This document shows positions 8,170-18,243 of a DNA stretch of 60,338 nucleotides, piece by piece; position 1 is the first letter of the stretch, and each line of letters starts with the position of its first letter. Source of the DNA: Tranquillimonas alkanivorans. GTDB taxonomy: Bacteria; Pseudomonadota; Alphaproteobacteria; Rhodobacterales; Rhodobacteraceae. The notes under the pieces are model-generated. The model did no database searches, was not told the origin of the DNA, and saw nothing but the letters and a program-made list of their open reading frames with translations. The position numbers and the translations under genes are program-made. The stretch covers positions 1 through 60,338 of the forward strand of contig NZ_FOXA01000017.1 of NCBI RefSeq assembly GCF_900115595.1, read 5' to 3'.

Positions 8170-9789
8170 TTACTGAATTGCCTTGGCTGGGATCAGGCGA
8201 ATCTCGACGCGGCGGTTTTCTTCCGCGCGTGCGGTCTCGCTCGCCGCATCCTCGACGTCATTCTCGCCGGCGGCGTCGATCATGATGTTCGCCGGGTCGA
8301 CGTCCATGTCGAGCATCGCCTGGCGCACGCTTTCGACGCGGCGCTGCGACAGGTCGAGGTTGTACTGCTCATCGCCGATCGGGCTGGCATAGCCCACCAG
8401 AACGGCCATCGTCTGGCTGTCCACGATGTCCGCGGCGTCGCGAATGTTGGACATGGCGGCATCGCTCAGCTCGGCGCTGTCGAACGCGAACTCAACCTCT
8501 TCGATTGCAAGCGCCTCGACCTCCGCGGTGGCCGCGGCGATGTCGATGGTCGGCTCGGCTTCGCGGTCGATGGCAACATCGACGCCTTCCTCGCGCGAAG
8601 TTTCCACCTCGGCCCCGCGTTCGGCGGAGACGGAAACTTCCGGCTCGCCCATCTCGGCGGTAACCTGCGCCGTTTGCTGGCTGACCGAGACGTCCGCCTC
8701 GCCTTGCTGCACGTCGACCGTCGGCGCGGCCTGGCTGACCTCGACGCTCGGTTCGCCCTGCGTCACGCTGACCTCGGGCTGTGCCTCGGCGACGGTGACC
8801 TCGGGTTGCTGCGCGTCGACCGAAACCTCGGGGGCACGCTGCGACACGTCGACCTCGGGCTCGGCGTAGTCCACGTCGATGTTCGGCTCGGCCTGGTTCA
8901 CCGTGACGACCGGCTCGGCGTTCTCGACCGTTACCTCGGGCTCGGGCTGCACGACGGCCACTTCCGGCTCGGGCTGGGTAACCGAGATGTTCGGCTGCGG
9001 CTGCGTGATCTCGACTTCGGGCTGGAACTGCCGGATCGTGACCTCGGGTTGCGGCTGGTCGATGGTGACCTGCGGCTTGGACTGCGTCACGTCGATCTGC
9101 GGCTGCGCCTGCTCGACCTCGATCTCGGGCTCGGGCTGCGTCACGGCGACCTCGGGGGCCGGGGCCTGGACGTTCACCTCGGGCTCGGGCTGCGTCACGT
9201 CGATGTTCGGCTGGGCCTGCTCGACTGCAACTGTGCTCTGTGGCTGCTCGACCGTGATCTCGCTGGGCCGCTGGCTGACGGCAACGCCGGTGGCTTCGCG
9301 CTCGATCGTGATCTGCGCCTCTTCGGGCGTCACGGCGACGCGGGCCGGGCGCGCTTCGACGGCGACCGTCACGCGCTGTTGCTCGGCGGCCTGCTCGGTC
9401 GTCAGGGCACCGGCCGCCTGGGCCTTGGCAATGGTCTCGTAGATGGTAGCCTGGTCCGAATAGCCTTCGACGGCGAGGCCGGCTTCGGCAAGAAACTGCT
9501 GCGCCTCGAGCATACGGATGTAGCAGACGCCCTCGTCGTAATTCACCGCGGCGTCCTCGGCGGCGAGGATCAGCTGTTCGAACTCGGGCTCGATGTCGGC
9601 GTAATCGGGTTCAGAGCGGATGGTTTCGCGCAGTGCGGCGACCTCGGCCTCGCAAGTCAGGCGCTGTTCGTCGGCCGGAGTGGCGACAGTTTCAGGCGCC
9701 TGCGTCTGGGCCTGGGCGGTCATCGGAGCGGCGACAATGATGGCGGACATCGCGGCGCTGGCAAGCAGCTTCGGGTCTCGGATCGTCAT
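8170..9789 (-). CDS. OmpA-family protein with a 26-unit nonapeptide repeat
   Basis: The 539-residue secreted protein has a signal peptide at 1-27 (cut after AQA). A helical region with two Cys (46 and 89) covers about 40-135. Residues about 158-391 are built from roughly 26 uninterrupted nine-residue units of the form P-x-V-x-V-x-Q-x-x. The C-terminal OmpA/peptidoglycan-binding domain (about 425-535) has the FAFDSAELS, NLDLSQRRVESVR and ENRRVEI motifs. The last domain should bind diaminopimelate-type peptidoglycan. The repeat region probably forms an extended beta-rich spacer across the periplasm. No membrane barrel is visible. An AAGGA ribosome site precedes the ATG, and a strong terminator follows. 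The OmpA call is firm; the spacer role is inference. Confidence 0.85.
   Translation of the reverse strand: MTIRDPKLLASAAMSAIIVAAPMTAQAQTQAPETVATPADEQRLTCEAEVAALRETIRSEPDYADIEPEFEQLILAAEDAAVNYDEGVCYIRMLEAQQFLAEAGLAVEGYSDQATIYETIAKAQAAGALTTEQAAEQQRVTVAVEARPARVAVTPEEAQITIEREATGVAVSQRPSEITVEQPQSTVAVEQAQPNIDVTQPEPEVNVQAPAPEVAVTQPEPEIEVEQAQPQIDVTQSKPQVTIDQPQPEVTIRQFQPEVEITQPQPNISVTQPEPEVAVVQPEPEVTVENAEPVVTVNQAEPNIDVDYAEPEVDVSQRAPEVSVDAQQPEVTVAEAQPEVSVTQGEPSVEVSQAAPTVDVQQGEADVSVSQQTAQVTAEMGEPEVSVSAERGAEVETSREEGVDVAIDREAEPTIDIAAATAEVEALAIEEVEFAFDSAELSDAAMSNIRDAADIVDSQTMAVLVGYASPIGDEQYNLDLSQRRVESVRQAMLDMDVDPANIMIDAAGENDVEDAASETARAEENRRVEIRLIPAKAIQ
8617..9318 (-). repeat. Degenerate 27-bp tandem repeat within the ompA-like gene
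   Basis: About 26 in-frame copies of a 27-bp unit encode nine residues (for example PEVTVENAE, PEVDVSQRA). The units differ at many synonymous positions, so the array is old, or is being held at protein level while its DNA diverges. Confidence 0.85.
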
Positions 9790-10016
9790 GGCGTCCTTCC
9801 TTTCTGTTCAATCTGGCGGCGAACGGCCGACTGCCCTTCGCTCGTCCTGACCCCGCCAACAGACTGCGCCGGTCCCTGTTCCGGGCCGCGCGAGAAACGT
9901 GATCGCCGTCGGCTGGCGCATCGCCGCCGCGGACCTAATTCCGGAGCAGCGCGAGGACGGGCACCCATGCCCGCCGCGCCCGCGCCCGGCCCCTTTTCTT
10001 TCAGAGGACGCGTCCA

Positions 10017-13000
10017 ATGACCAAATTTGACACTGATTGGGCTACTCGCGAAGCGGCCCGCCGTGCCTGGATGGCCGAACATTCACTCTATCGTGATGAG
10101 GACGAGCGCGCCTCGTGCGGCGTAGGCCTGGTCGTGTCCATCGACGGCAAGCCCAGCCGGCAGGTGGTGGCCAACGGGATCGACGCGCTCAAGGCGGTCT
10201 GGCACCGCGGCGCGGTCGATGCCGACGGGCGCACGGGCGACGGCGCGGGCATCCACGTCCAGATCCCGGTGCCGTTCTTCTATGACCAGATCAAGCGCAC
10301 CGGCCACGAGCCCCGCCCGGACGAGCTGATCGCGGTCGGCCAGGTATTCCTGCCGCGCAACGACTTCGGCGCGCAGGAAACCTGCCGCACGATCGTCGAA
10401 TCCGAAGTCCTGCGCATGGGATACTACATCTACGGCTGGCGGCACGTTCCGGTGAACATCGACTGCCTGGGGACGAAGGCCAACGCGACTCGGCCCGAGA
10501 TTGAGCAGATCCTTATCTCGAACTCGAAGGGCGTCGACGAAGAGACGTTCGAGCGCGAGCTCTACGTGATCCGCCGCCGGATCGAGAAGGCGGCCGCCGC
10601 CGCGCAGGTGCCGTCGCTGTACATCTGTTCGCTGTCGTGCCGCTCGATCATCTACAAGGGCATGATGCTGGCGCAGGACGTGTCCGAGTTCTATCCGGAC
10701 CTGCTGGACGAGCGCTTCGAGAGCGCCTTCGCGATTTATCACCAGCGCTATTCGACCAACACCTTCCCGCAGTGGTGGCTGGCCCAGCCCTTCCGCATGC
10801 TGGCCCATAACGGCGAGATCAACACGCTGAAGGGCAACCTGAACTGGATGAAGAGCCACGAGATCCGGATGGCCTCGGCCACGTTCGGGGACCTGGCCGA
10901 AGACATCAAGCCGATCGTGCCGTTGGGCTCGTCTGACTCCGCCGCGCTCGACTCGGTGTCCGAAGTGCTGGTTCGCTCCGGCCGGAACGCGCCGATGGCG
11001 AAGACGCTGCTGGTACCGGAGTCGTGGTCGAAGCAGGCCGAGGAGCTGCCGAAGGCCTGGCGCGACATGTATTCCTACTGCAACTCGGTGATGGAGCCGT
11101 GGGACGGTCCGGCCGCGCTGGCAATGACCGATGGCCGCTGGGTGTGCGCGGGGCTCGACCGGAACGGCCTGCGCCCGATGCGCTATGTCGTGACCGGCGA
11201 AGGACTGGTGATCGCGGGCTCCGAGGCCGGCATGGTGCCGGTCGACGAAAGCCGCGTGGTCGAGAAGGGCGCGCTCGGCCCCGGCCAGATCCTCGCCGTC
11301 GATATGGCGGACGGCCGCCTTTATCACGACACCGAAATCAAGGATCGCCTCGCCGCCGCGCAGCCCTTCGGGGATTGGGTCGAGAAGATCACCGAACTCG
11401 ACGACGAACTGGCCGCCGTAACCGAGACCGCGATGTTCAGCGGGTCCGAGTTGCGCAAGCGACAGGTGGCGGCCGGCTACTCGATCGAAGAGCTCGAGAG
11501 CATCCTCGCGCCGATGGCCGAGGACGGGAAGGAAAGCATCGCCTCAATGGGCGACGACACCCCGTCGGCCGTGCTGTCCGAGAAGTACCGCCCGCTCAGC
11601 CACTACTTCCGGCAGAACTTCAGCCAGGTGACGAACCCGCCCATCGACTCCCTGCGGGAGTTCCGGGTGATGAGCCTGAAGACACGCTTCGGCAACCTGA
11701 AGAACGTGCTAGACGAGGATTCGTCGCAGACCGAGATCCTGGTGCTCGACTCGCCGTTCGTCGGTAACGCGCAGTTCGACCGGCTGGTGAAGTCGTTCAA
11801 CGCGCCGATGGTCGAGATCGACTGCACGTTCCCGGCAGGGAACGGATCGCTGTCCGAGGGGCTCAAGCGCATCCGGGCCGAGGCCGAGGACGCCGTTCGC
11901 TCGGGTGCGGGGCACCTTGTTCTGACGGATCAGCACCAGAACGAAGCGAAGGTTCCGATGCCGATGATCCTGGCGACGTCGGCGGTGCACTCGTGGCTTA
12001 CGAAGAAGGGCCTGCGCACCTTCTGCTCGCTCAACGTCCGCTCGGCGGAATGCATCGACCCGCACTACTTCGCCGTCCTGATCGGCTGCGGCGCAACGGT
12101 CGTGAACGCCTATCTCGCCGAGGACAGCATCGCCGACCGGATCGACCGCGGCCTGATCGACGGCACGCTGACCGAGGCGATGGGACGCTACCGTAAGGCC
12201 ATCGACCAGGGCCTTCTGAAGATCATGTCCAAGATGGGCATCTCGGTGATCTCTTCCTATCGCGGCGGACTGAACTTTGAGGCGGTGGGCCTGAGCCGCG
12301 CGATGGTGGCCGAGTACTTCCCGGGCATGCACTCGCGCATCTCGGGGATCGGCGTCGGCGGTCTGCAGAAGCAGGTCGAGAAGGTGCACCAGCTCGGCTG
12401 GCGCAGCGGATCCGAGGTGCTGCCCATCGGCGGCTTCTACAAGGCGCGCCGCTCGGGCGAGACGCACGCCTGGGAAGCGCAGTCGATGCACATGATGCAG
12501 GCCGCGTGTGACCGCGCCTCGTTCGAGCTGTGGAAGCAGTACTCCGCCAAGATGCGGAACAACCCGCCGATCCACCTGCGCGACCTGCTGGACATCAAGC
12601 CACTGGGCAAGCCGGTGCCGCTGGAAGAGGTCGAAAGCATCACCTCGATCCGCAAGCGCTTCGTCACGCCGGGCATGTCGCTGGGGGCGCTGTCGCCCGA
12701 GGCGCACAAGACGCTGAATGTGGCGATGAACCGGATCGGCGCGAAGTCGGACTCGGGCGAGGGCGGCGAAGACCCGGCGCACTTCCACCCCGAACCGAAC
12801 GGCGACAACCCCTCGGCCAAGATCAAGCAGGTGGCGTCGGGCCGCTTCGGCGTGACCGCCGAATACCTGAACCAGTGCGAGGAGCTGGAGATCAAGGTCG
12901 CGCAGGGCGCCAAGCCCGGCGAGGGCGGCCAGCTTCCGGGCATGAAGGTGACCAAGCTGATCGCTCGGCTGCGGCACTCGACGCCGGGCGTGACGCTGAT

Positions 13001-14549
13001 TTCGCCGCCGCCGCACCACGACATCTACTCGATCGAGGACCTCGCGCAGCTGATCTACGATCTCAAGCAGATCAACCCGCGCGCCAAGGTGACGGTGAAG
13101 CTGGTGGCGTCCTCGGGCGTCGGCACCATCGCGGCGGGCGTGGCGAAGGCAAAGGCTGACGTCATCCTGATCTCGGGCCACAACGGCGGCACGGGCGCAT
13201 CACCCGCGACCTCGATCAAGTACGCGGGACTCCCGTGGGAGATGGGCCTGACCGAGGCGCACCAGGTCCTGGCGATGAACAACCTGCGCGGCCGCGTGAC
13301 GCTGCGCACGGATGGCGGCCTGCGCACGGGCCGCGATATCGTCATGGCCGCGATGATGGGGGCTGAGGAGTACGGCATCGGCACCGCCGCGCTGATCGCC
13401 ATGGGCTGCATCATGGTCCGCCAGTGCCAGTCGAACACCTGCCCGGTGGGCGTCTGCACACAGGACGAGCGCCTGCGCGAGAAGTTCACCGGCAACGCCG
13501 ACAAGGTGGTGAACCTGATCACCTTCTATGCCCAGGAGGTGCGCGAGATCCTCGCCCAGATCGGCGCGCGGTCGCTCGACGAGGTGATCGGGCGCGCCGA
13601 CCTGCTGAGCCAGGTCAGCCGCGGCTCGGCGCACCTGGACGATCTGGACCTCAACCCGCTGCTCATCACCGTCGATGGCGCGGCCGAGATCCGCTACGAC
13701 CGCACCCGTGATCGCAACGCGGTGGACGACACGCTCGACGCCGAGATCGTGAAGGACGCCGCGCGCTTCCTCAACGACGGCGAGAAGATGCAGCTGTCCT
13801 ACGCCGTGCGGAACACGCTGCGGACCATCGGCACGCGGACGTCCAGCCACATCGTGCGCCGGTTCGGGATGCGCAACACGCTCCAGCCCGACCACCTGCA
13901 TGTGAAACTGTCGGGAAGCGCCGGGCAGTCTCTGGGCGCGTTCGCGGCACCGGGCCTCAAGCTCGAGGTGTCCGGCGACGCCAACGACTACGTCGCCAAG
14001 GGTCTGTCGGGCGGGACGGTCGTCGTGCGGCCGCCGATGCACTCGCCGCTGGTGGCGTCCGAGAACACTATCATCGGCAACACCGTCCTTTATGGCGCGA
14101 CGGCGGGCTATTTGTTCGCCGCGGGCCGGGCGGGCGAGCGCTTCGGCGTGCGAAACTCCGGCGCGCACACGGTGATCGAGGGCTGCGGCTCGAACGGGTG
14201 CGAGTACATGACCGGCGGCGTCGCGGTGATCCTGGGCGACATCGGCGCGAACTTCGGGGCCGGCATGACCGGCGGCATGGCCTATCTCTACGATCCCGAG
14301 GGCCGGGCCGAGGTGCTGATGAACAAGGAAACGCTCGTGACCTGCCCGGTGACGGTCGAGCACTGGGAAGAGGGACTCAAGTCCCTGATCGAGCGGCACC
14401 TTGCCGAAACTCGCAGCCGCAAGGCCGCCGAGATCCTGCAGAACTGGGAGGAAGAGAAGACATACTTCCTCCAGGTCTGCCCGAAAGAGATGCTGCCCCA
14501 CCTCAGCCACCCGCTGGGGGTCGAGGAGGCGGCGGTTCCGGCCGAGTGA
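10017..14549 (+). CDS. gltB: Glutamate synthase large (alpha) chain GltB
   Basis: This 1510-residue enzyme makes two glutamates from glutamine and 2-oxoglutarate. The glutamine amidotransferase type II domain begins at Cys34 (CGVGLV), which becomes the catalytic N-terminus after propeptide removal. A central domain follows, then the FMN-binding synthase barrel with GHNGGTGASP at about residue 1055. The [3Fe-4S] cysteines lie in GCIMVRQCQSNTCPVGVC near 1131-1142. A C-terminal beta-helix (GXGXG domain) with GGTVVVRP and ENTIIGN closes the protein. Length matches bacterial GltB. It partners with GltD at 6426-7859. Its promoter must lie in the 227-base gap shared with the divergent ompA-like gene. 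Confidence 0.97.
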   Translation: MTKFDTDWATREAARRAWMAEHSLYRDEDERASCGVGLVVSIDGKPSRQVVANGIDALKAVWHRGAVDADGRTGDGAGIHVQIPVPFFYDQIKRTGHEPRPDELIAVGQVFLPRNDFGAQETCRTIVESEVLRMGYYIYGWRHVPVNIDCLGTKANATRPEIEQILISNSKGVDEETFERELYVIRRRIEKAAAAAQVPSLYICSLSCRSIIYKGMMLAQDVSEFYPDLLDERFESAFAIYHQRYSTNTFPQWWLAQPFRMLAHNGEINTLKGNLNWMKSHEIRMASATFGDLAEDIKPIVPLGSSDSAALDSVSEVLVRSGRNAPMAKTLLVPESWSKQAEELPKAWRDMYSYCNSVMEPWDGPAALAMTDGRWVCAGLDRNGLRPMRYVVTGEGLVIAGSEAGMVPVDESRVVEKGALGPGQILAVDMADGRLYHDTEIKDRLAAAQPFGDWVEKITELDDELAAVTETAMFSGSELRKRQVAAGYSIEELESILAPMAEDGKESIASMGDDTPSAVLSEKYRPLSHYFRQNFSQVTNPPIDSLREFRVMSLKTRFGNLKNVLDEDSSQTEILVLDSPFVGNAQFDRLVKSFNAPMVEIDCTFPAGNGSLSEGLKRIRAEAEDAVRSGAGHLVLTDQHQNEAKVPMPMILATSAVHSWLTKKGLRTFCSLNVRSAECIDPHYFAVLIGCGATVVNAYLAEDSIADRIDRGLIDGTLTEAMGRYRKAIDQGLLKIMSKMGISVISSYRGGLNFEAVGLSRAMVAEYFPGMHSRISGIGVGGLQKQVEKVHQLGWRSGSEVLPIGGFYKARRSGETHAWEAQSMHMMQAACDRASFELWKQYSAKMRNNPPIHLRDLLDIKPLGKPVPLEEVESITSIRKRFVTPGMSLGALSPEAHKTLNVAMNRIGAKSDSGEGGEDPAHFHPEPNGDNPSAKIKQVASGRFGVTAEYLNQCEELEIKVAQGAKPGEGGQLPGMKVTKLIARLRHSTPGVTLISPPPHHDIYSIEDLAQLIYDLKQINPRAKVTVKLVASSGVGTIAAGVAKAKADVILISGHNGGTGASPATSIKYAGLPWEMGLTEAHQVLAMNNLRGRVTLRTDGGLRTGRDIVMAAMMGAEEYGIGTAALIAMGCIMVRQCQSNTCPVGVCTQDERLREKFTGNADKVVNLITFYAQEVREILAQIGARSLDEVIGRADLLSQVSRGSAHLDDLDLNPLLITVDGAAEIRYDRTRDRNAVDDTLDAEIVKDAARFLNDGEKMQLSYAVRNTLRTIGTRTSSHIVRRFGMRNTLQPDHLHVKLSGSAGQSLGAFAAPGLKLEVSGDANDYVAKGLSGGTVVVRPPMHSPLVASENTIIGNTVLYGATAGYLFAAGRAGERFGVRNSGAHTVIEGCGSNGCEYMTGGVAVILGDIGANFGAGMTGGMAYLYDPEGRAEVLMNKETLVTCPVTVEHWEEGLKSLIERHLAETRSRKAAEILQNWEEEKTYFLQVCPKEMLPHLSHPLGVEEAAVPAE

Positions 14550-14560
14550 TCCACGAATGG

Positions 14561-14580
14561 CCCGCGGCACACGCCGCGGG
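14561..14580 (+). terminator. Hairpin after gltB
   Basis: CCCGCGGC (14561-14568) pairs perfectly with GCCGCGGG (14573-14580) across a four-base loop, and TCGTTTCGCTT follows. It is a plausible gltB terminator. Confidence 0.55.
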
Positions 14581-14663
14581 TCGTTTCGCTTCCGCCCACA
14601 CCTGACGCGCTGTCGGCGCTGACGGCTGTTGACGGGCCGCCGAGCGGCGGAGATACGTTCGGC

Positions 14664-15392
14664 GTGGCGAAGAAGGCAGACAAAAAGAAGAAGCAGGCGA
14701 AGACGCCGAAGATGCGCTGGACCGTGCGTCTGCGGCGCTGGCTCGCGCGCGGGCTTGTGGGGGTCGTCGCGCTGGTCGTGCTGTGGGTTTTTCTCTATGC
14801 CGTCGTGAACCCGCCGACGACGCCGTACATGATCGCGGAGGCGCGCCGGCTGGATGGCGTGGATCGCGAGTGGGTGCCGATCAAAGATATCGCGCCCGAG
14901 ATGCGGCGCGCCGCCGTGGCCGCCGAGGACGCGAATTTCTGCCTGCACTGGGGCTTCGACATGGGCGCGATCCGCGCGGCGCTGGACGACGGCGCCGTGC
15001 GGGGCGCCTCGACGATCAGCCAGCAGACAGTCAAGAACGTCTATCTCTGGCAGGGCCGCAGCTGGCCGCGCAAGGCGCTTGAGGCGCTGCTGACCCCGCT
15101 GGTCGAGGCCGCGTGGACCAAGGAGCGCATTCTCGAGGTCTACTTGAACGTCGCCGAGTTCGGAGAAGGCATATTCGGCGTCGACGCCGCCGCGCTGCAT
15201 TACTTCGGCGAGACGGCGAGCGGGCTCTCGGCCGGGCAGGCGTCGCTGCTCGCCGCGATCCTGCCGGACCCCAAGGGCCGGTCGGCGGCACAGCCCTCGG
15301 ACTTCGTGCAGCGCCGCGCGCGGGCGATCCGGGACGGGGCGGCGACGATCCGCGCCGACGGCCGCGCCGACTGCTTCGGCGCGGGGAGTTGA
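14664..15392 (+). CDS. mtgA: Monofunctional peptidoglycan transglycosylase MtgA
   Basis: The 242-residue inner-membrane enzyme polymerises glycan strands from lipid II. A lysine-rich cytoplasmic start is followed by one membrane helix (about 30-50). The GT51 domain then has the motifs AAVAAEDANF (catalytic Glu), RGASTISQQTVKNVYLW and KERILEVYLNVAEFGEGIFG. There is no transpeptidase domain, as expected for MtgA. The start is GTG at 14664, with GGAG about 12 bases upstream. Its neighbour fzlA is also linked to cell-wall synthesis, suggesting a shared growth or division context. Confidence 0.93.
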   Translation: MAKKADKKKKQAKTPKMRWTVRLRRWLARGLVGVVALVVLWVFLYAVVNPPTTPYMIAEARRLDGVDREWVPIKDIAPEMRRAAVAAEDANFCLHWGFDMGAIRAALDDGAVRGASTISQQTVKNVYLWQGRSWPRKALEALLTPLVEAAWTKERILEVYLNVAEFGEGIFGVDAAALHYFGETASGLSAGQASLLAAILPDPKGRSAAQPSDFVQRRARAIRDGAATIRADGRADCFGAGS

Positions 15393-15447
15393 AATGCGGC
15401 CGCCCCTGCGGCATTGAGAGCGGGTTCCCACAAATGCCGGTGTTTCC

Positions 15448-16113
15448 ATGAACCGCCTGTTTCACGTCCCCCTCTCCCCCTTCTGCCGCAAGGTGCGCCT
15501 TTGCCTGGCCGAGAAGAAGATCGAGGTGGAACTGGTCGAAGAGCGGTACTGGGAACGCGACCCCGACTTCCTGCGCCGCAACCCGGCCGGCAAGGTGCCG
15601 GTGCTGCGCATGAACGGCATGACCATGGCCGAGAGCATGGCGATCTGCGAGTACGTCGAGGAGAAGTATCCCGAGCCGCCGCTTTTCCCCGCCACGCCCG
15701 AGGGCCGGTACGAGACACGGCGGCTGGTGTCGTGGTTCGACGACAAGTTCCACAACGAGGTGACGTCGAAGCTGCTCTATGAGCGGGTGAACAAGAAGAT
15801 CACGGGGCAGGGTTATCCGGAGTCGTCGAACGTCAAAGCCGGGGCGAAGGCGGTGAAGTTCCACCTCGACTACATGGCTTGGCTGCTGGACCAGCGCCGG
15901 TGGCTTGCGGGCGACCAGATGACCCTGGCAGATTTCGCGGCGGCCTCGCATCTGAGTGCCCTCGACTATATCTCGGACGTGGACTGGAACCGCAGCGAGA
16001 CGGTCAAGGATTGGTACGCCAAGATAAAGTCCCGCCCCGCCTTCCGGTCGATCCTGGCCGACCAGGTGCCGGGCTTCCCGCAACCGGCGCACTACGCCGA
16101 TCTGGATTTCTGA
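15448..16113 (+). CDS. fzlA: GST-fold division protein, FzlA-like
   Basis: The 221-residue glutathione-S-transferase-fold protein has an N-terminal thioredoxin-like part ([16 protein letters not shown]) and an all-helical C-terminal part. The chain ends in a short acidic tail, HYADLDF. In Caulobacter, FzlA binds FtsZ, curves its filaments and links them to septal wall synthesis. The C-terminal tail and overall length match that family better than detoxifying GSTs. It sits right behind mtgA, which fits a division role. The GST fold is certain; the FzlA assignment rests on remembered family resemblance. Confidence 0.75.
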   Translation: MNRLFHVPLSPFCRKVRLCLAEKKIEVELVEERYWERDPDFLRRNPAGKVPVLRMNGMTMAESMAICEYVEEKYPEPPLFPATPEGRYETRRLVSWFDDKFHNEVTSKLLYERVNKKITGQGYPESSNVKAGAKAVKFHLDYMAWLLDQRRWLAGDQMTLADFAAASHLSALDYISDVDWNRSETVKDWYAKIKSRPAFRSILADQVPGFPQPAHYADLDF

Positions 16114-16123
16114 CGGCGGGCCG

Positions 16124-16144
16124 CCGGGGGCTGTCTGCCCCCGG
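16124..16144. repeat. Palindromic intergenic hairpin of a common Rhodobacteraceae type
   Basis: CCGGGGGC (16124-16131) and GCCCCCGG (16137-16144) form a perfect eight-pair stem with loop TGTCT, followed by ACCCCCGAGGATATTT. Stems of this design are frequent between genes in this family. It may end or stabilise the fzlA transcript before queG. Confidence 0.55.
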
Positions 16145-16171
16145 ACCCCCGAGGATATTTATGGACCAGAG

Positions 16172-17221
16172 ATGGAACGGGATCTGAAGGCCCGGCTGGG
16201 CGACTTCGCCATCGAGGCCGGGTTCGGGAAGATGCGCGTGACCACGCCCGACGCGATCCCCGAGGCGGCGGAGCGGCTGGAGGCGTTCGTCGGCGCGGGG
16301 CGGCACGGCCAGATGCGCTGGATGGAGGAGCGGCGCGGCTGGCGCGGCGATCCGGCGGCGCTGTGGCCCGACGCGAAGTCGGTGGTGATGCTGGCCGAAA
16401 GCTATGGCCCGGAGCACGATCCGCTGGAGGTGCTTGCGTATCCCGACCGGGCGGCGATCAGCGTCTATGCGCAGGGGCGCGATTACCACGACGTGGTGAA
16501 AAAGCGGCTGAAGCGCGTGGGCCGCTGGCTGCTCGAGCAGTGCCCTGACGAAGCGATCAAGGTCTTCGTCGACACCGCGCCGGTGATGGAGAAGCCCTTG
16601 GCGCAGGCGGCGGGGCTGGGCTGGCAGGGAAAGCACACCAACCTTCTGGCCCGCGACCTGGGAAACTGGGTTTTCCTGGGGGCGATCTTCACGACCGTGA
16701 AGCTGGAGCCGGACGCGCCCGAGCCCGAGCATTGCGGATCGTGCACCCGATGCCTCGACGTCTGCCCAACCGACGCCTTCCCGGCGCCCTTCCAGCTCGA
16801 TGCCCGGCGCTGCATCTCATACCTGACGATCGAGCATGCCGGCCCGGTGGAGCCCGAACTGCGCGCGAAGCTGGGCAACCGGATCTACGGCTGCGACGAC
16901 TGCCTCGCGGTCTGCCCGTGGAACAAGTTCGCGGTGACGGCCCGCGACCAACGGCTTTCGGCGCGCGCGGATTTGCTGGCGCCGCCCTTGGCAGAGCTTG
17001 CGGTTCTCGATGATGCGGCATTCCGGTCACGCTTTTCCGGTTCTCCGATCAAGCGGATCGGGCGCGGGCGCTTCGTGCGCAATGTATGCTATGCGATCGG
17101 CAACTCGGGCGATCCGTCGCTGTTGCCGGTCCTCGATCCTCTGACGCGGGACGACGATGCGACGGTCGCCGACGCGGCCCGTTGGGCCGCCATGCGACTG
17201 AAGGAGGATGACGGGGATTGA
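16172..17221 (+). CDS. queG: Epoxyqueuosine reductase QueG
   Basis: This 349-residue cobalamin-dependent iron-sulfur enzyme performs the last step of queuosine synthesis in tRNA, reducing epoxyqueuosine. The DUF1730-type N-terminal region is present. Two [4Fe-4S] sets are visible: [16 protein letters not shown] (about 188-203) and [13 protein letters not shown] (about 242-254). A HEAT-like helical C-terminus follows. The ATG at 16172 gives the usual start; a nearby upstream ATG is out of frame. The next gene starts within its stop codon (TTGA), so the downstream gene is co-transcribed. Confidence 0.95.
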   Translation: MERDLKARLGDFAIEAGFGKMRVTTPDAIPEAAERLEAFVGAGRHGQMRWMEERRGWRGDPAALWPDAKSVVMLAESYGPEHDPLEVLAYPDRAAISVYAQGRDYHDVVKKRLKRVGRWLLEQCPDEAIKVFVDTAPVMEKPLAQAAGLGWQGKHTNLLARDLGNWVFLGAIFTTVKLEPDAPEPEHCGSCTRCLDVCPTDAFPAPFQLDARRCISYLTIEHAGPVEPELRAKLGNRIYGCDDCLAVCPWNKFAVTARDQRLSARADLLAPPLAELAVLDDAAFRSRFSGSPIKRIGRGRFVRNVCYAIGNSGDPSLLPVLDPLTRDDDATVADAARWAAMRLKEDDGD

Positions 17222-18243
17222 CCGGCGCACTCGCCGTTCTGCATCGGCTGGCCGTGAGGGTCGAGCGGCTCGTGGACCGGCTGCGACCGCGGCGGCGCGA
17301 CGGCGCGCCGGTCGCGCTCGACCCTTATCGTGGCTTCGCCACGCCTGACCGCCTGGTCCTGCGCGGGCGCGTCCTGACTTCTCTGCGCCGTACCGCGCCG
17401 TCTCCGGAGCAGAGCCGGTGGCAGAACCTGAGGCAGATGGCGAGCCTGTTCTTCACCGACGAGGTCGAGGGCGTGGAGGTCGAGATCCCGGACTACGGCG
17501 TGCGGGCGGTCAGTGACGAGGAAGGGTACATCTGGATCGAGGTGCCGCGCCGCGACAACGCCCCGATTGGCTGGTGTGACGTCGAAGTTGCGGTGGCGCA
17601 GGAGGGCGGGGCGCGCGAGGCCTTTCCGGTGCTCGTCCCGGGGCCGGACGCCCAGCTCGGCGTGATCTCGGACATCGACGACACGCTGATGGAGACGGGC
17701 GCGTATTCGCTGGCGCGGAACCTGTGGACGACCTTCACCGGCTCGACGCTGACGCGGAAAATCTTCCAGGACTCTGTGGTGCTGATCGACCACCTGTCGG
17801 GTCACGGGCGGAACCCGGTCTTCTATGTCTCGTCTTCGCCATGGAACCTGCACGCCTTCCTCTTGCGGGTGTTCCGCCGGGCGGGGCTGGTGGATGGGCC
17901 GATGTTCCTGCGCGACCTGGGCATCAGCGAAACCAAGTTCGTCACGGGCACCCATGGCGGCCACAAGGGTGACGCCATTGCGCGGGTGATGGGCGCCAAT
18001 CCCGGCCTGCCGTTCGTGCTGATTGGAGACACCGGCCAGCATGACGCGCATGTCTACCTCGAGGCCTGCCGTCAGCAGGGCGGCCGCGTGACGGCGGTGA
18101 TCCTGCGCGAGCCGGGGCCCGGCCCGGACGCCGAAAGCCGGCGGGCCATTGCGGCGATGCGGGCCATGGGCGTCACGGTTGTCACCGGCGCAACCTTCGC
18201 CGAGGTGCCCGCGGCGCTCGAGCGGGCGGGGCTGGTGGTCTGA
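17218..18243 (+). CDS. App1-type (DUF2183) phosphatase
   Basis: The 341-residue protein carries the HAD-type phosphatase motif [13 protein letters not shown] (about 151-163), then [19 protein letters not shown] and LIGDTGQHD. This is the order seen in the conserved domain of yeast App1, a phosphatidate phosphatase. The N-terminal half is a beta-rich region. The start is TTG overlapping the queG stop, supported by AAGGAGG 11 bases upstream. A substrate of phosphatidate or a similar phosphoester is inferred from the family. Confidence 0.85.
   Translation: MTGALAVLHRLAVRVERLVDRLRPRRRDGAPVALDPYRGFATPDRLVLRGRVLTSLRRTAPSPEQSRWQNLRQMASLFFTDEVEGVEVEIPDYGVRAVSDEEGYIWIEVPRRDNAPIGWCDVEVAVAQEGGAREAFPVLVPGPDAQLGVISDIDDTLMETGAYSLARNLWTTFTGSTLTRKIFQDSVVLIDHLSGHGRNPVFYVSSSPWNLHAFLLRVFRRAGLVDGPMFLRDLGISETKFVTGTHGGHKGDAIARVMGANPGLPFVLIGDTGQHDAHVYLEACRQQGGRVTAVILREPGPGPDAESRRAIAAMRAMGVTVVTGATFAEVPAALERAGLVV

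Noticed and set aside
8617-9318. CRISPR-like tandem array
   Set aside because: The 27-bp units are contiguous, have no spacers and are in frame within an OmpA-family gene.
10083-15449. Very long minus-strand open frames opposite gltB and mtgA
   Set aside because: They mirror the codon structure of the plus-strand genes, have no motifs or ribosome sites, and are the usual antisense artefact of high-GC DNA.
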